This document shows, piece by piece, positions 1 through 5,813 of a stretch of 6,232 nt of DNA (within the stretch, counting starts at the first letter, position 1; every line of letters begins with the position of its first letter). Made by a program: the position numbers and the translations under genes. A model generated the notes under the pieces. The model was not told the DNA's origin and ran no database searches. It saw only the letters and a list, made by a program, of their open reading frames with translations. The stretch spans positions 1 to 6,232 of the forward strand of contig JAJFHB010000010.1 in the NCBI GenBank assembly GCA_021775795.1. The letters are read 5' to 3'. Source of the stretch: Hyphomicrobiales bacterium (GTDB lineage: Bacteria; Pseudomonadota; Alphaproteobacteria; Rhizobiales; JAJFHB01).

Positions 1-144
1 CGGGATCGGCTCACCTGTGGCAGCACCAGCGTTTCCGTTGAGCCCCGCCAACATGGCAGCGCTGCCCACACCCGCACCCGTGAATTTTAGAAAATCTCGC
101 CGGCTTGCAGGCAAAGCAGTTTTCTGTTTTTCGCTCTTTGACAT
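1..144 (-). CDS. N-terminus of a Tat-exported protein, possibly an ABC-transporter substrate-binding protein (partial)
   Basis: Only the first 48 codons are inside the window; the gene runs off the left edge. The start is the ATG whose first base is 144, with a strong Shine-Dalgarno GGAGG (155 to 151, minus strand) six bases upstream. The N-terminus is a textbook twin-arginine signal: a polar, lysine-rich n-region, the motif S-R-R-D-F-L-K at residues 14-20, a weakly hydrophobic Gly/Ala-rich stretch (about 21-37), and an A-G-A site around residues 39-41 where signal peptidase could cut. The product is therefore expected to be exported folded to the periplasm. The start of the mature part (T-G-E-P-I-P) resembles the first residues of Tat-dependent amino-acid or amide ABC binding proteins (Peripla_BP_6/LivK-like), but that is inference from very little sequence. 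It lies 59 bp downstream of the deacetylase gene on the same strand, so co-transcription is likely. Confidence 0.85.
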   Translation of the reverse strand, partial: MSKSEKQKTALPASRRDFLKFTGAGVGSAAMLAGLNGNAGAATGEPIP

Positions 145-164
145 CTGTTTCCTCCACTGTTGGC

Positions 165-197
165 GCCGGACTTCATGCGGAACCCGCACTCGCCGGC
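165..197 (-). other. Nested stem-loop between the deacetylase gene and the Tat-protein gene
   Basis: Within the 59-bp gap, TGCGG (176-180) and CCGCA (184-188) form a perfect 5-bp hairpin with a 3-base loop. Outside it, GCCGG (165-169) and CCGGC (193-197) are also complementary, so a two-tier structure can form just upstream of the ribosome binding site of the downstream gene. No U-run follows on either strand, so it is not an intrinsic terminator. Such intercistronic stem-loops can stabilise or process a polycistronic mRNA; that role is inferred. Confidence 0.4.
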
Positions 198-203
198 TCA
201 AAT

Positions 204-1307
204 TTATGACGGCATTTGCTTCATAATCTCGACCGCAGCATCAATGACACTGGTCTGATGCGGCATCAGCTCCTGGCCTCCATAGAGGCAGGCATGTTCC
301 AGATAGGGATCGACAACCCCACTGTCCCGGCCACACATGGCTTCCACTACGGCAAGTCCACAATAGGGAACATATGGCGCCGAATAGCCGCCTTCATGGG
401 TCATGACAACGCGCCCGCCGCACAGTTCCTGCGCTGCACCCAAGATCATCCCCGTCATTTTTCGGAAGGCATCGGATGTCAGCATCATGTGGCCGAGCGG
501 ATCCATCACCGCGGCGTCAAAGCCGCAGGGAACGACGATCAACTCAGGTTTGAATTTGTGCAGTGCTGGAAGAACGACCCGTTCCATGGCCGAAAGATAT
601 CCTCCATCGCCGGAGCCCGGGGGCATGGGAATGTTGATGACGCTTCCCTCTCCCGCACCCTTACCGCGGTCCGTCAGCAGACCGGAATCGGGGGGAAAGA
701 GATTATCCTGATGCAAAGAGATGGTGAGGACATTCGGATCTTCGCAGAATGCCGCTTCTGTTCCGTTGCCGTGATGCACATCCCAGTCAACCGTCGCCAC
801 CCGTTCAATTCCGTGAACCGCGCGAGCGTGTTCAATGCCAATGACCGCATTGCCAAAGAGGCAAAAACCCATCGCCAGATCAGCAAGCGCATGATGTCCG
901 GGAGGGCGGCAAAGTACGTAGGCGTTGTCGACGGTGCCTTTCAGCACCGCATCAAAACCCTCGATTGTTCCGCCCGCAGCCAGAAGTCCAATCTCGTAAC
1001 TGCCCCTGCCCATCGGCGTCATGGTACTGGCATCACCACCGCCAGCATCACTAACCGCTTTGATGTGGTCGACATGCTCTTTCGTGTGGAAGCGCATGAT
1101 TTCCGCAAGCTCGGCTGGGCGCGGTTTTATGATTGTGAGTTCATCGAGAAGTCCACTCACCTCCATGAGGTTGCGGAACCGACGCTTTGTCTCGGGATTT
1201 TCGGCGTGTTCGTAAGGTTGAATGGTGAGACCAGGCTCAAAAAGCTGATTCCAGTTCTGTGTGTTGTGCCACATGTACAGCTCGTGGCAGACCCATCCGG
1301 TTCTCAC
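204..1307 (-). CDS. Class II histone deacetylase-like / acetylpolyamine amidohydrolase-type hydrolase
   Basis: This 367-residue protein belongs to the arginase/deacetylase fold, in the bacterial class II HDAC group that removes acetyl groups from amines such as acetylpolyamines or acetyl-lysine; it is probably a cytoplasmic zinc enzyme. The catalytic set is complete. It has the paired histidines of P-P-G-H-H (138-139), D-W-D-V-H-H-G-N-G (174-182) with predicted zinc ligands D176 and H178, a third ligand D264 in G-F-D, and the catalytic tyrosine of E-G-G-Y (308). The N-terminal block with Y-M-W-H (11-14) and E-H-A-E-N-P-E-T (33-40) is typical of this group. The GTG start at 1307 was chosen because AGGAGG (1318 to 1313) sits five bases upstream and the family begins at this R-T-G-W point. 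The open frame continues upstream to 1622, but that part is cysteine-rich, unlike the family, and overlaps the regulator gene. It is divergent from a LuxR-type regulator and upstream of a Tat-protein gene. The true substrate is not visible from sequence. Confidence 0.92.
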   Translation of the reverse strand: MRTGWVCHELYMWHNTQNWNQLFEPGLTIQPYEHAENPETKRRFRNLMEVSGLLDELTIIKPRPAELAEIMRFHTKEHVDHIKAVSDAGGGDASTMTPMGRGSYEIGLLAAGGTIEGFDAVLKGTVDNAYVLCRPPGHHALADLAMGFCLFGNAVIGIEHARAVHGIERVATVDWDVHHGNGTEAAFCEDPNVLTISLHQDNLFPPDSGLLTDRGKGAGEGSVINIPMPPGSGDGGYLSAMERVVLPALHKFKPELIVVPCGFDAAVMDPLGHMMLTSDAFRKMTGMILGAAQELCGGRVVMTHEGGYSAPYVPYCGLAVVEAMCGRDSGVVDPYLEHACLYGGQELMPHQTSVIDAAVEIMKQMPS

Positions 1308-1503
1308 GCTCACCTCCTGTTCAGCGATGCAACATTGTAAGCCGCGGAAGTTTTCCGTGCACCGACCGTCAATAATGATCGTCTCAAAATTAGCCCACTT
1401 ACAAAATACCTCCCTAGGGGTATAAATTTGGCGCAAACTGGCCCAGTGGGGGTACACATTTTGACGCTGCCCCGGCTGCACACTGCAAAAACATGGATCG
1501 TAC
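1308..1503. promoter_or_regulatory. Divergent control region between the deacetylase and the LuxR-type regulator
   Basis: This 196-bp gap must hold promoters for both outward genes. It contains an 11-bp odd palindrome ACTGGCCCAGT (1437-1447), an 8-bp palindrome CCCTAGGG (1412-1419) inside the partly symmetric TACC...GGTA block (1407-1422), and the inverted pair CCCACT (1394-1399) / AGTGGG (1445-1450). A possible plus-strand -10 is TATAAA (1421-1426) with a weak -35 near 1398-1404. A second possible -35, TTGACG (1461-1466), has only a poor -10 (TGCAAA, 1484-1489). On the minus strand TTTATA (1428 to 1423) could be a -10 without a good -35, as expected for an activator-dependent promoter. The palindromes are seen directly; their use as operators is inferred from the position of the regulator gene. 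Confidence 0.45.
1437..1447. promoter_or_regulatory. Candidate operator palindrome ACTGG-C-CCAGT
   Basis: Two perfect 5-base arms flank a single central base. The site lies roughly in the -35 zone of a possible minus-strand promoter whose -10 would be TTTATA (1428 to 1423). It also sits just downstream of a possible plus-strand -10 (1421-1426). One dimeric regulator bound here could activate the deacetylase gene and restrain its own gene. This is a proposal only, since an 11-bp dyad can occur by chance. Confidence 0.3.
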
Positions 1504-2286
1504 ATGGACAACAACACGATTTTTGCCGCTCTGGGCGATCTCTTCCGTAAGGTCCGCACGCCGCAGTTTCCCGTCGCGCTGCAAGAGCTGTTGATCGAGC
1601 AGTTCGATCCGCAAAACGTCATCGTTTTGGTGTTTGAGAATCAAAGGCGGCCCCGCCTCATTAATCAATGGATCCCGGACGAACAGCTACTGGCAGTTTT
1701 TGAGCAGCATTACTTCGAGTATGGCTATTTTCTCGATCCGTTTTACGAGCTTGCCATGTCGAGCTATCAAGACGGTGCCTTCAGGTTGCGTGACATTGCA
1801 CCAGACCGGTTTTTCCGCAGTGAATATTGCCGGCGCTATTTCCGGCAAACAATGATGGTGGATGAGATCGGGTGTCTGGCCCGCATGGATGAGAGCCGCG
1901 TCGCTCACATCTCTATCGGGCGCAATCAGGGAGCGGCAAAGTTCAAGAACAAGGACGTGAAAATGCTGAATACCCTGTCGCCCGCCCTCATGCCTCTGGT
2001 GATCGAACACGCCAACCACAGCATCAATCGCGGATATGCGCCGCAGCCACCGCGCCCGCGACGAGCCTTGAAGGAGCGCCTTCTCTATACAAAGCTCTCC
2101 GGTGGTGCGCGAATTACCAATCGCGAAAGTGAGGTCGCCTCACTCATCGTTCAGGGGCACTCGACCACTGCCATTGGACTGCTCCTGTCCATCTCCGCCC
2201 AAACCGTGAAGGTGCACAGGCGGAACATCTACCGCAAACTCAACATTTCATCGCAGTCAGAATTATACGCACAGTTTCTGATTTGA
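1504..2286 (+). CDS. LuxR-family transcriptional regulator (LuxR-type C-terminal HTH, undefined sensor domain)
   Basis: The protein has 260 residues. Residues about 204-260 form a canonical LuxR/GerE helix-turn-helix: I-T-N-R-E-S-E-V near 204-211, a recognition region I-S-A-Q-T-V-K-V-H (230-238) and R-K-L-N-I-S (244-249). Residues 1-180 look like an alpha/beta ligand-sensing domain of GAF/autoinducer-like size. They contain Y-F-L-D-P-F-Y (75-81), whose D-P recalls the D-P of acyl-homoserine-lactone receptors, but the tryptophan and tyrosine ligand-binding pattern of those receptors is not evident. There is no receiver domain with a phosphorylatable Asp pattern, so it is probably ligand-controlled, not a two-component regulator. 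A proline/arginine-rich linker (about 180-188) joins the two parts. The ATG at 1504 has only a weak GGA (1495-1497) as Shine-Dalgarno; no better in-frame start exists near it. It is divergent from the deacetylase gene, the usual layout for a regulator and its target. Confidence 0.88.
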   Translation: MDNNTIFAALGDLFRKVRTPQFPVALQELLIEQFDPQNVIVLVFENQRRPRLINQWIPDEQLLAVFEQHYFEYGYFLDPFYELAMSSYQDGAFRLRDIAPDRFFRSEYCRRYFRQTMMVDEIGCLARMDESRVAHISIGRNQGAAKFKNKDVKMLNTLSPALMPLVIEHANHSINRGYAPQPPRPRRALKERLLYTKLSGGARITNRESEVASLIVQGHSTTAIGLLLSISAQTVKVHRRNIYRKLNISSQSELYAQFLI

Positions 2287-2317
2287 CGGGGCCAGATCGT
2301 TTCAAGGTGTCAGGGCA

Positions 2318-3610
2318 TCAATCCTCAAACGGATCTTTCATGAGGATTGTGTCGTCACGTTCCGGGGATGTAGACAACATGGCAACGGGCGCTTCGATCA
2401 ATTCCTCGATGTGGCGCACATATTTCACCGCCTGGGCCGGCAGGTCGTTCCATGAACGCGCACCTTCTGTCGAATCGTGCCACCCCTCAAAACTCTCATA
2501 GATAGGTTCTACCCGCGCCTGTGCTCCCTGGGCCGAAGGCAGATGGTCGATCACTTCGCCATCCAGCTTGTAGCCGACGCAAACCTTGAGCTCATCAAAG
2601 CCGTCCAGAATGTCGAGTTTTGTGAGTGCAATGCCGTCAATGCCACTCGTCTTCACAGCCTGGCGCACCATCACCGCATCAAACCAGCCACATCGTCGTG
2701 CCCGTCCGGTCACCGTCCCGAATTCATGGCCGCGTTCACCGAGGCGCTGGCCTACCTCATTTTCCTGTTCGCTGGGGAATGGTCCTGACCCGACACGGGT
2801 GGTGTAGGCCTTGGTGATACCGAGCACATAGTCGATGGCGCTCGGCCCCATGCCTGAGCCTGCAGCGGCCTGCCCGGCAACGGTGTGAGACGATGTGACG
2901 AACGGATAGGTACCGTGGTCGATATCAAGCATCACGCCTTGCGCACCCTCAAACAGGATGCGCTGCCCCTGGCGACGGCAGCGGTCGAGCAGCGCCCAGA
3001 CCGCGTCCATGTAGTCCAGCACCCTTGGAGAAATTTCTGACAATTGCTCGAACAGTTCCGAGGACGACACCTCCGGCTCACCCAGCCCGCGGCGCAGAGC
3101 ATTATGGTGCGTGAGAAGACGCTCGACTTTGCCATGCAGGGTCTTGAGGTTCTGCAGGTCCATAACGCGAATGGCGCGTCTCCCGACCTTGTCTTCGTAG
3201 GCGGGGCCAATGCCGCGTTTCGTGGTGCCAATCTTTCCGGCGCCGGCCGCAGCCTCTCGCAGCGCATCGAGTTCGCGGTGCAGCGGTAAAATGAGAGCCG
3301 CGTTTTCCGCCAGACGCAGATTCTCCCGAGACACAGCAACTCCCTGCTCCTGCAGACGGTCAATTTCCTCAATGAGCGCCCAGGGGTCCACCACCACACC
3401 ATTGCCGATGACGGAAAGTTTGCCCGGACGGACAATGCCTGAGGGCAGAAGAGAGAGCTTATAGGTTACACCATCAATAACCAGCGTATGGCCGGCATTG
3501 TGTCCGCCCTGAAAGCGCACCACCACGTCAGCCCGCTCCGAAAGCCAGTCGACGATTTTGCCCTTGCCTTCATCGCCCCACTGCGATCCGACCACAACGA
3601 CATTAGCCAT
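2318..3610 (-). CDS. purA: Adenylosuccinate synthetase
   Basis: PurA joins aspartate to IMP with GTP to make adenylosuccinate, the first committed step to AMP, in the cytoplasm. The 430-residue length is normal for the family. All signatures are present: the phosphate-binding loop G-D-E-G-K-G-K (12-18) with catalytic D13, catalytic H41 in G-G-H-N-A-G-H (35-41), and G-T-T-K-R-G-I-G-P (128-136). Also present are E-G-A-Q-G (221-225), the aspartate-binding loop around T-V-T-G-R (299-303) and the guanine-specificity motif T-K-L-D (330-333). One small oddity is H242 in T-S-S-H-T, where many homologues have Asn. The ATG at 3610 follows AAGGGG (3625 to 3620) by nine bases and gives the usual N-terminus. 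An intrinsic terminator lies in the leader just upstream, so expression may depend on read-through. It converges with the LuxR-type gene; the two stops are 31 bp apart. Hyphomicrobial genomes often have rpoH beyond purA (recalled, not checked); it is not here. Confidence 0.98.
   Translation of the reverse strand: MANVVVVGSQWGDEGKGKIVDWLSERADVVVRFQGGHNAGHTLVIDGVTYKLSLLPSGIVRPGKLSVIGNGVVVDPWALIEEIDRLQEQGVAVSRENLRLAENAALILPLHRELDALREAAAGAGKIGTTKRGIGPAYEDKVGRRAIRVMDLQNLKTLHGKVERLLTHHNALRRGLGEPEVSSSELFEQLSEISPRVLDYMDAVWALLDRCRRQGQRILFEGAQGVMLDIDHGTYPFVTSSHTVAGQAAAGSGMGPSAIDYVLGITKAYTTRVGSGPFPSEQENEVGQRLGERGHEFGTVTGRARRCGWFDAVMVRQAVKTSGIDGIALTKLDILDGFDELKVCVGYKLDGEVIDHLPSAQGAQARVEPIYESFEGWHDSTEGARSWNDLPAQAVKYVRHIEELIEAPVAMLSTSPERDDTILMKDPFED
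2319..2349. other. Nine-base-pair stem-loop spanning the purA stop codon
   Basis: CAATCCTCA (2319-2327) and TGAGGATTG (2341-2349) are perfect inverted repeats separated by 13 bases. The structure covers the last nine codons of purA and its stop codon (2320 to 2318). It also lies 33 bp past the stop of the convergent LuxR-type gene. There is no T-run on either side, so it is not a standard intrinsic terminator. It could mark or protect the 3' ends of both convergent transcripts, but this is inferred, and part of the symmetry is fixed by the coding of the conserved PurA C-terminus (D-P-F-E-D). Confidence 0.4.
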
Positions 3611-3632
3611 CGCTCAACACCCCTTATCCCAT

Positions 3633-3658
3633 AAAAAATCCCGGCGCAAAACGCCGGG
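3633..3658 (-). terminator. Intrinsic terminator in the purA leader (candidate attenuator)
   Basis: Read on the minus strand, a 7-bp GC-rich stem (arms at 3658-3652 and 3646-3640, loop of five) is followed one base later by six consecutive T residues (3638 to 3633). This is a complete rho-independent terminator for minus-strand transcription. On the plus strand the hairpin has no T-run after it, so it works in one direction only. It ends 22 nt before the purA ATG, downstream of no same-strand gene except the distant serA, from which it is separated by an opposite-strand gene. That position points to control of purA, not to ending serA transcription. Confidence 0.8.
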
Positions 3659-3690
3659 GCTTGCAGGATCATGTACACCACCCTGCGCCG
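3642..3690 (-). promoter_or_regulatory. Putative antiterminator pairing in the purA leader
   Basis: In the minus-strand RNA the segment CGGCGCA (3690 to 3684) is perfectly complementary to UGCGCCG (3648 to 3642), which is the loop end and 3' arm of the purA-leader terminator. Forming this 7-bp helix would prevent the terminator. The same upstream segment overlaps a small hairpin GCAGG/CCUGC (3686-3682 with 3667-3663) that would free the terminator. Three mutually exclusive helices are the usual layout of an attenuator. The complementarities are seen directly; function and signal are inferred. No known riboswitch class was recognised. Confidence 0.4.
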
Positions 3691-3777
3691 ATTCCCAAGC
3701 ACCGATCATTTGCTTCAGGTCAAGACACGGTCATGGTTTAGCAGTAGTGTTTCCCCAACCAGCAGGAGGAATACGAG

Positions 3778-4155
3778 ATGACCGAACATGCGAATTTTCA
3801 CTGGAACGAGTTGATGACCGCGGACGTAGAGGCGGCCAAAGCCTTTTACGAGAAAACCATCGGCTGGAAATTTGATTCCTTTCCCATGGAAAACGGCACC
3901 TATTGGGTTGCCATGGCAGAGGGCAAACCTGTCGGAGGCATCATGTCATCCAAGGGCATCGCCCCTCCAGGTATGCCTGCTGCCTGGTTCGCCTATCTTG
4001 CCGTCGACGATATCGACAAGCGTATCGCCCTCGTCAAAGACGCTGGCGGGCAGGTAATGCGTGAGCCGTTTGACGTCCCCATGGTCGGCCGCATCGCGAT
4101 GGTTGCCGACGCAACCGGCGCTGCCATCGGCTGGATTACGCCCGCGGAAATGTAA
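3778..4155 (+). CDS. Small VOC-superfamily (glyoxalase/bleomycin-resistance-like) protein
   Basis: This 125-residue protein has one pair of beta-alpha-beta-beta-beta modules, about residues 5-57 and 70-121, the minimal size of a vicinal-oxygen-chelate domain. Typical landmarks are E-L-M-T-A-D-V-E-A-A-K-A-F-Y (11-24) followed by I-G-W (28-30), G-K-P-V-G-G-I-M (49-56), Y-L-A-V-D-D-I-D (73-80), and V-A-D-A-T-G-A-A-I-G-W (109-119). The usual metal ligands are hard to find: strand one of the second module reads F-A-Y-L-A-V without His, and the last strand lacks the usual Glu. It may therefore not be a metal enzyme such as glyoxalase I; the substrate is unknown. The ATG start has a very good AGGAGG (3764-3769) eight bases upstream. 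It is the only plus-strand gene among the serine/purine genes, divergent from purA and ending 17 bp from the serA stop, so it is an independent unit. Confidence 0.85.
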   Translation: MTEHANFHWNELMTADVEAAKAFYEKTIGWKFDSFPMENGTYWVAMAEGKPVGGIMSSKGIAPPGMPAAWFAYLAVDDIDKRIALVKDAGGQVMREPFDVPMVGRIAMVADATGAAIGWITPAEM

Positions 4156-4172
4156 GTCCCTACGTGTCGGCG

Positions 4173-5753
4173 TTAGAACTTGAGTGGTTTTGCCTGCTGC
4201 ACGTGCGGCAGGGCAAGAACGGCATCAAGTACTGAAGCCGACACGGCGTTGTCCACTTCCACAATGGCAATGGCGTCACCACCCTGGGTCTGGCGCCCGA
4301 GATGGAACGTTGCGATGTTGACGTCTGCATTGCCAAGCGTCGTGCCCAGAGCACCGATGAAACCCGGCTTGTCTTCGTTGGTGATGTAGAGCATGTGCGG
4401 GGCAAGCTCCGCCTCCATGTTGATGCCCTTGACCTGAATGATGCGCGGCTTTCCATCCGAGAATACGGTTCCAGCGACCGAGCGTTGCTGGCGTTCGGTT
4501 TTAACAGTCAGGCGGATGTAGGAATCGTAAGCACCACGCCGTCCTTGCGTTACTTCTTCCACCGTTATGCCACGCTCTCGCGCAACAACCGGTGCGCTCA
4601 CCATGTTGACTTCGGCGAGCATCGGCCGGAACAGCCCCGCCAGCAGCGCCGACGTCAAAGCCGCGCGGTTCATTTCCGCCACATGTCCCGCATATTCAAC
4701 AGAAACCCCATTGATGCTGGATTCAGTGAGCTGACCGGCAAAGGAGCCCAACTGCTCGGCAAGCGCCACAAAGGGCTTGAGACGCGGTGCTTCCTCGGCA
4801 CTGATTGACGGCATGTTGAGCGCATTGGAGACGGCTCCGGTCAGGAGATAGTCCGACATCTGCTCCGCCACCTGGATGGCGACATTTTCCTGCGCTTCAG
4901 ATGTTGCAGCCCCCAGGTGCGGGGTGCAGATTACGTTGTCCATGCCGAACAGAACATTTTCATGCGCCGGTTCGCGCACGAACACATCGACGGCCGCGCC
5001 GGCAACCTGGCCCTTGTCCAAAGCTGCTTTGAGCGCTTCTTCATCAATGAGCCCGCCACGGGCGCAGTTGACGATACGCACACCCGGTTTCGTCTTCGCA
5101 AGCGCCTCTGCGTTCAAGATGTTGCGGGTCTTGTCTGTTAGCGGCGTGTGAAGCGATATGAAATCTGCGCGCTTCAACAAGCCTTCAAGTTCGACCTTCT
5201 CAACACCCAGTTCAAGGGCCCGCTCAACAGAGAGGAAAGGATCATAGGCGATAACCCGCATGCGCAGGCCAATGGCCCGTTCAGCAACAATGGCGCCAAT
5301 GTTGCCGCAACCGATAATGCCAAGCGTTTTGGAGTAAATCTCGACGCCCATGAATTTCGATTTTTCCCAAAGGCCCGCTTGCGTGGAGCGATCGGCCGCT
5401 GGAATCTGGCGGGCCAGAGCAAGCATCAGGGAAATCGCATGTTCGGCTGTCGTGATCGAGTTGCCGAAGGGTGTGTTCATCACAATGATGCCGCGCGCTG
5501 TGGCTGCCGGCACATCAATATTGTCGACCCCGATGCCGGCGCGGCCAACGACCTTCAGATTACCAGCGGCGGCAATGACCTTTTCAGTGACCTTGCTTGC
5601 TGACCGCACCGCAAGACCGTCATAGGCACTGATCGCCTCCACCAGTTCTTCCTTGCTCAGCCCGGGCTTGAAGTCGGCGTCAACGCCGCGCTCTTTGAAA
5701 ATCTCAAGAGCGCGCGGTGAAAGTTTGTCAGAAATTAAAACGCGTGGAGCCAT
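4173..5753 (-). CDS. serA: D-3-phosphoglycerate dehydrogenase
   Basis: SerA oxidises 3-phosphoglycerate to 3-phosphohydroxypyruvate with NAD+, the entry to serine synthesis, in the cytoplasm. With 526 residues it is the long form with an extra intervening domain before the ACT domain. Visible features are the nucleotide-binding G-C-G-N-I-G (148-153) with the acidic D171 at the end of the next strand, and the catalytic triad R232 (C-A-R-G-G), E261 (V-R-E-P) and H279 (T-P-H-L-G). The allosteric substrate-binding domain covers about 317-450, and a C-terminal ACT domain (about 454-526) begins near I-T-N-E-D-K-P-G. ACT domains in this family often bind serine for feedback inhibition, although not every long-form enzyme responds. 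The start at 5753 (M-A-P-R-V) was chosen over an ATG six codons earlier because AGGAG (5762 to 5758) stands four bases before it and homologues begin there. It follows serC by 60 bp on the same strand and is probably co-transcribed with it. Confidence 0.98.
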   Translation of the reverse strand: MAPRVLISDKLSPRALEIFKERGVDADFKPGLSKEELVEAISAYDGLAVRSASKVTEKVIAAAGNLKVVGRAGIGVDNIDVPAATARGIIVMNTPFGNSITTAEHAISLMLALARQIPAADRSTQAGLWEKSKFMGVEIYSKTLGIIGCGNIGAIVAERAIGLRMRVIAYDPFLSVERALELGVEKVELEGLLKRADFISLHTPLTDKTRNILNAEALAKTKPGVRIVNCARGGLIDEEALKAALDKGQVAGAAVDVFVREPAHENVLFGMDNVICTPHLGAATSEAQENVAIQVAEQMSDYLLTGAVSNALNMPSISAEEAPRLKPFVALAEQLGSFAGQLTESSINGVSVEYAGHVAEMNRAALTSALLAGLFRPMLAEVNMVSAPVVARERGITVEEVTQGRRGAYDSYIRLTVKTERQQRSVAGTVFSDGKPRIIQVKGINMEAELAPHMLYITNEDKPGFIGALGTTLGNADVNIATFHLGRQTQGGDAIAIVEVDNAVSASVLDAVLALPHVQQAKPLKF

Positions 5754-5773
5754 CTCTCTCCTGCCTTCCATAA

Positions 5774-5813
5774 AGGTATTACCTGCTTGAGTTTGTGCAG
5801 CGCAGCCAGCTGC
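5774..5813. other. Small dyads in the serC-serA gap
   Basis: The 60-bp gap contains the 11-bp odd palindrome AGGTA-T-TACCT (5774-5784), just upstream of the serA ribosome binding site. It also has a weak 5-bp hairpin, GCAGC (5797-5801) with GCTGC (5809-5813), directly after the serC stop. Neither is followed by a T-run. No internal promoter or terminator is evident, which agrees with serC and serA forming one transcription unit. Confidence 0.3.

Larger units (their letters stand above)
3611..3777. promoter_or_regulatory. Divergent region between purA and the VOC-protein gene
   Basis: This 167-bp gap must serve both purA and the VOC gene. It holds the purA-leader terminator and the alternative pairings described separately. 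A TTGACC element on the minus strand (3723 to 3718) could be a -35 for a purA transcript starting upstream of the terminator, but no convincing -10 follows it at 16-18 bp. No clear promoter was found for the VOC gene either. The VOC ribosome binding site AGGAGG is at 3764-3769. Confidence 0.4.

Noticed and set aside
216..1340. Long plus-strand open frame of 374 codons opposite the deacetylase gene
   Set aside because: It is antisense to a protein with a full set of HDAC catalytic motifs; its translation is histidine/arginine-rich with no recognisable domain, and it lacks a good ribosome binding site. It is a shadow of the GC-rich coding strand.
1308..1622. N-terminal extension of the deacetylase by 105 residues from an upstream ATG
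   Set aside because: The extension is cysteine-rich, unlike the family, overlaps the start of the divergent regulator gene and would absorb the control region. The GTG at 1307 has an ideal Shine-Dalgarno and the family N-terminus.
3633..3658. Reading the purA-leader hairpin as the terminator of serA
   Set aside because: It is over 500 bp beyond the serA stop with an opposite-strand gene in between, and only 22 nt before the purA ATG.
3466..3702. Minus-strand open frame overlapping the purA start, considered as a leader peptide
   Set aside because: It begins with GTG without a ribosome binding site, runs through the terminator hairpin and into purA in another frame, and shows no run of regulatory codons.
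5754..5771. Alternative serA start six codons upstream
   Set aside because: The extra residues (M-E-G-R-R-E) are encoded by the ribosome binding site of the ATG at 5753; homologues start with M-A-P-R-V.
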